DNA from: Candidatus Nomurabacteria bacterium
GTDB lineage: Bacteria > Patescibacteriota > Minisyncoccia > Phycocordibacterales > UBA1006
Assembly: GCA_943357975.1 (NCBI GenBank)
Contig: CALRGS010000019.1
Coordinates: forward strand, 1 to 9,791
DNA: 9,791 nucleotides
Direction of reading: 5' to 3'
Shown here: piece by piece, positions 8,213-9,791 of the stretch
Layout of the letters: each line of letters begins with the position of its first letter
Position numbering within the stretch: the first letter of the stretch is position 1
Notes under the pieces: model-generated
Seen by the model: the letters and a program-made list of their open reading frames with translations, nothing else
Database searches by the model: none
What the model was told of the DNA's origin: nothing
Translations under genes and position numbers: made by a program

Positions 8213-9763
8213 TTAGAGGTATTTTCCAAGTTTATGATAAATATACTGACTATTACCGCCACGAGCAGCTAGTTTCTCCGCCTCATTATTCAACATTTCT
8301 ATCGCTTTATCTTTTTGCCCAGTAGCCATATAAGCTTTTGCCAATCTATCCTCATCAATTCCTGTAGAGGTATTTTTTGATCTGAGATCTTCTTGATAGA
8401 CTATTGCTTTTTTATAGCACTCCTCAGCTTTTTCTCTATTCCCAGCTTTTTCATAAGATTCACCAGCGCTTTCTAATTTACTACTATTTTTTTCCCATTT
8501 TTTTGCAGATTCTTCCCACATTTGCTTAGCCTTCTCTGAATTACCCAGTTTTTCGTATACCCCAGCTATACCGGAATAATTCTTATCAGAGTCTGGTATC
8601 TTTTCATTAATTTCCAAGTATTTTGCTAATGATTTATTCATACCTTCCTTATCCCCAAGCTTCTCCTGTATGCTTGCTGCGTGGAAATAATTACCACCCC
8701 GATAAGCAGGATCGTCAGTATATTGCATTTGCCCAAGACTTTTTTCCCACAACTCTTTTGCTTTTCCCTTGTTTCCTAATTCAGAATAATAATCGGCTGA
8801 CCAATCAAGAAAACCTCTCTCTTCGTAGTCTTTTGCAAGAGCTTCTTTAATCTTGTTTGCCTCTTCAATATTCCCAAGCGAATTATAAACATCAAGTTTT
8901 TCAGACATTGGAACCCCAGAACTACCCACGATAAGTTCTCGTGAACTATTCACTTTTTCTTTTAACTCTTCTAAACTGAGAGGTTTTTCTTTGCTCTCTT
9001 TTACAGACTCATTTTTACTACTGAGACCAGTGTTTGAGTCCGATGTTGTTTCTTCTACCACCGCCTCAGCATTTTCTACTTTCTCATTAGCGCTTTCAGT
9101 AAGGTCTTCTAAAGATCTCCTTGCATCAGTAAGCAGGGTAATTTTGATAGTTAGATTATCTGCATTTATCTTATTTTGTTCAATACTTAGATCAGTCATA
9201 TTACCAATAAGCATTTTTTTATCCAAACGAATATTGTTATCAACCATTTTCAACATCTGATCTTTTACATAATCAAATCTTTGACTATCCTCTAAATCTG
9301 TTTGATGTTTTTTTGACTTCTCTAACAATTCCCAAAACTTTTTTTGAATCAACTCGGCACTATTTTCTTTCGCAAAGTAATCAACCTCGTTTGCAGGTTC
9401 AAATTGAAAAATATCAGCTATTGGCACAAGAGTAGGCTCCTCACCCTCAGTCCCTCCATTCGGCGTTTCTTCTACCACCGCCTCAGCATTTTCTACTCCC
9501 TCATTCTTTTCTTCAAGTCTTTTATTTAATTCTTCTTCAGAACCACCCAAATCCGTAACCTGCGCCACCTGATTCTCAGTAGCCCCTGCCTCAGCATTTT
9601 CAACAACACCATCATAGGTATCTTTTTTGGCTTCTAAATCATCCATCTGTTGTTTCAGTGATTCAAATTCAGTAAAATTTGCTGAAATCTCCCCTTCTTG
9701 TTCAGCCTCATTTATCTTTTCCTGCAAAGATGTTTTTGCTTTTTCAAAATCTCCGATTGCCAT
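8213..9763 (-). CDS. Cytoplasmic TPR protein with charged coiled-coil N-terminus
   Basis: The 516-residue product has no signal peptide or membrane helix. Residues 1-50 are strongly charged and predicted helical (coiled coil). Low-complexity Glu-rich linkers carry the motif VENAEA three times (54-59, 90-95, 229-234). A predicted helical region spans about 125-225. From about 285 to 516 the chain is a run of TPR-like helical pairs, recognised by repeats such as YYSELGNKGKAKELWEKSL (325-343), VYEKLGNSEKAKQMWEESA (402-420), SYEKAGNREKAEECYKKAI (436-454) and AYMATGQKDKAIEMLNNEA (477-495). TPRs bind other proteins; no partner or enzyme function can be read here. The gene looks AT-richer than fusA and the left-hand genes (one sampled 60-base line: 20 G+C). 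No Shine-Dalgarno precedes the ATG; the promoter is probably outside the window, as only 28 bases remain upstream. Confidence 0.85.
   Translation of the reverse strand: MAIGDFEKAKTSLQEKINEAEQEGEISANFTEFESLKQQMDDLEAKKDTYDGVVENAEAGATENQVAQVTDLGGSEEELNKRLEEKNEGVENAEAVVEETPNGGTEGEEPTLVPIADIFQFEPANEVDYFAKENSAELIQKKFWELLEKSKKHQTDLEDSQRFDYVKDQMLKMVDNNIRLDKKMLIGNMTDLSIEQNKINADNLTIKITLLTDARRSLEDLTESANEKVENAEAVVEETTSDSNTGLSSKNESVKESKEKPLSLEELKEKVNSSRELIVGSSGVPMSEKLDVYNSLGNIEEANKIKEALAKDYEERGFLDWSADYYSELGNKGKAKELWEKSLGQMQYTDDPAYRGGNYFHAASIQEKLGDKEGMNKSLAKYLEINEKIPDSDKNYSGIAGVYEKLGNSEKAKQMWEESAKKWEKNSSKLESAGESYEKAGNREKAEECYKKAIVYQEDLRSKNTSTGIDEDRLAKAYMATGQKDKAIEMLNNEAEKLAARGGNSQYIYHKLGKYL
9048..9080 (-). 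repeat. Copy 1 of an in-frame 33-bp direct repeat in the TPR gene
   Basis: This sequence is identical to 9465-9497, with a further six matching bases beyond two mismatches. It encodes the VENAEAVVEET linker (residues 229-239). The two copies are 417 bases (139 codons) apart, so they stay in frame. Confidence 0.9.
9465..9497 (-). repeat. Copy 2 of the in-frame 33-bp direct repeat in the TPR gene
   Basis: Identical partner of 9048-9080, encoding residues 90-100. A shorter related copy of 14 bases lies at 9588-9601 and encodes the first ENAEA motif. Recombination between the two long copies would remove 139 residues without shifting frame. Confidence 0.9.
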
Positions 9764-9791
9764 AAAATTATGATTGTTGATTAGTTACCCC

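Overview
The window reads as bacterial DNA from a Candidate Phyla Radiation / Patescibacteria genome, probably of the Parcubacteria (Paceibacteria) type. This is inferred from gene content; no rRNA is present to confirm it. The main indicators are a secreted fibre-like protein with 17-residue NFFGxxAG repeats and a self-cleaving S74 chaperone domain. A second gene carries the same PGETLDP + two-cysteine module behind a signal peptide. A SIMPL/DUF541 membrane-anchored protein, a small bacterial-PH membrane protein and a stand-alone TPR protein fit this as well. Every recognisable gene is on the minus strand, and several carry their own sigma70-like promoter and an intrinsic terminator. The layout is therefore a run of mostly single-gene units in the same direction, not one operon.

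In the order of transcription (right to left): a TPR/coiled-coil protein (9763-8213); a two-helix membrane protein with a bacterial PH domain (8005-7445); translation elongation factor G, fusA (7288-5138), away from its usual str-operon partners; a membrane-anchored SIMPL-domain protein (5036-4305); the S74 fibre-like surface protein (4261-2186); a secreted transglutaminase-like protein ending in a Bacteroidota-type type IX secretion (Por) sorting domain (2075-312); and the N-terminus of a second PGETLDP surface protein cut by the window edge (206-1). No tRNA, rRNA, CRISPR array, IS element or plus-strand gene could be supported.

The left 5 kb looks like a cell-surface block: two related PGETLDP exported proteins flank one protein that looks Bacteroidota-derived, and a SIMPL-domain protein lies beside them. 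The most unusual points are: (i) a T9SS sorting tag in an otherwise Patescibacteria-like setting, behind a good sigma70 promoter; (ii) an S74 auto-cleaving domain that keeps its Ser/Lys pair but is followed by about 120 extra residues, including a cysteine pair and a highly acidic tail; (iii) near-leaderless geometry (TATACT 10-11 bases before ATG) shared by both PGETLDP genes; and (iv) no Shine-Dalgarno sequence in front of any start.
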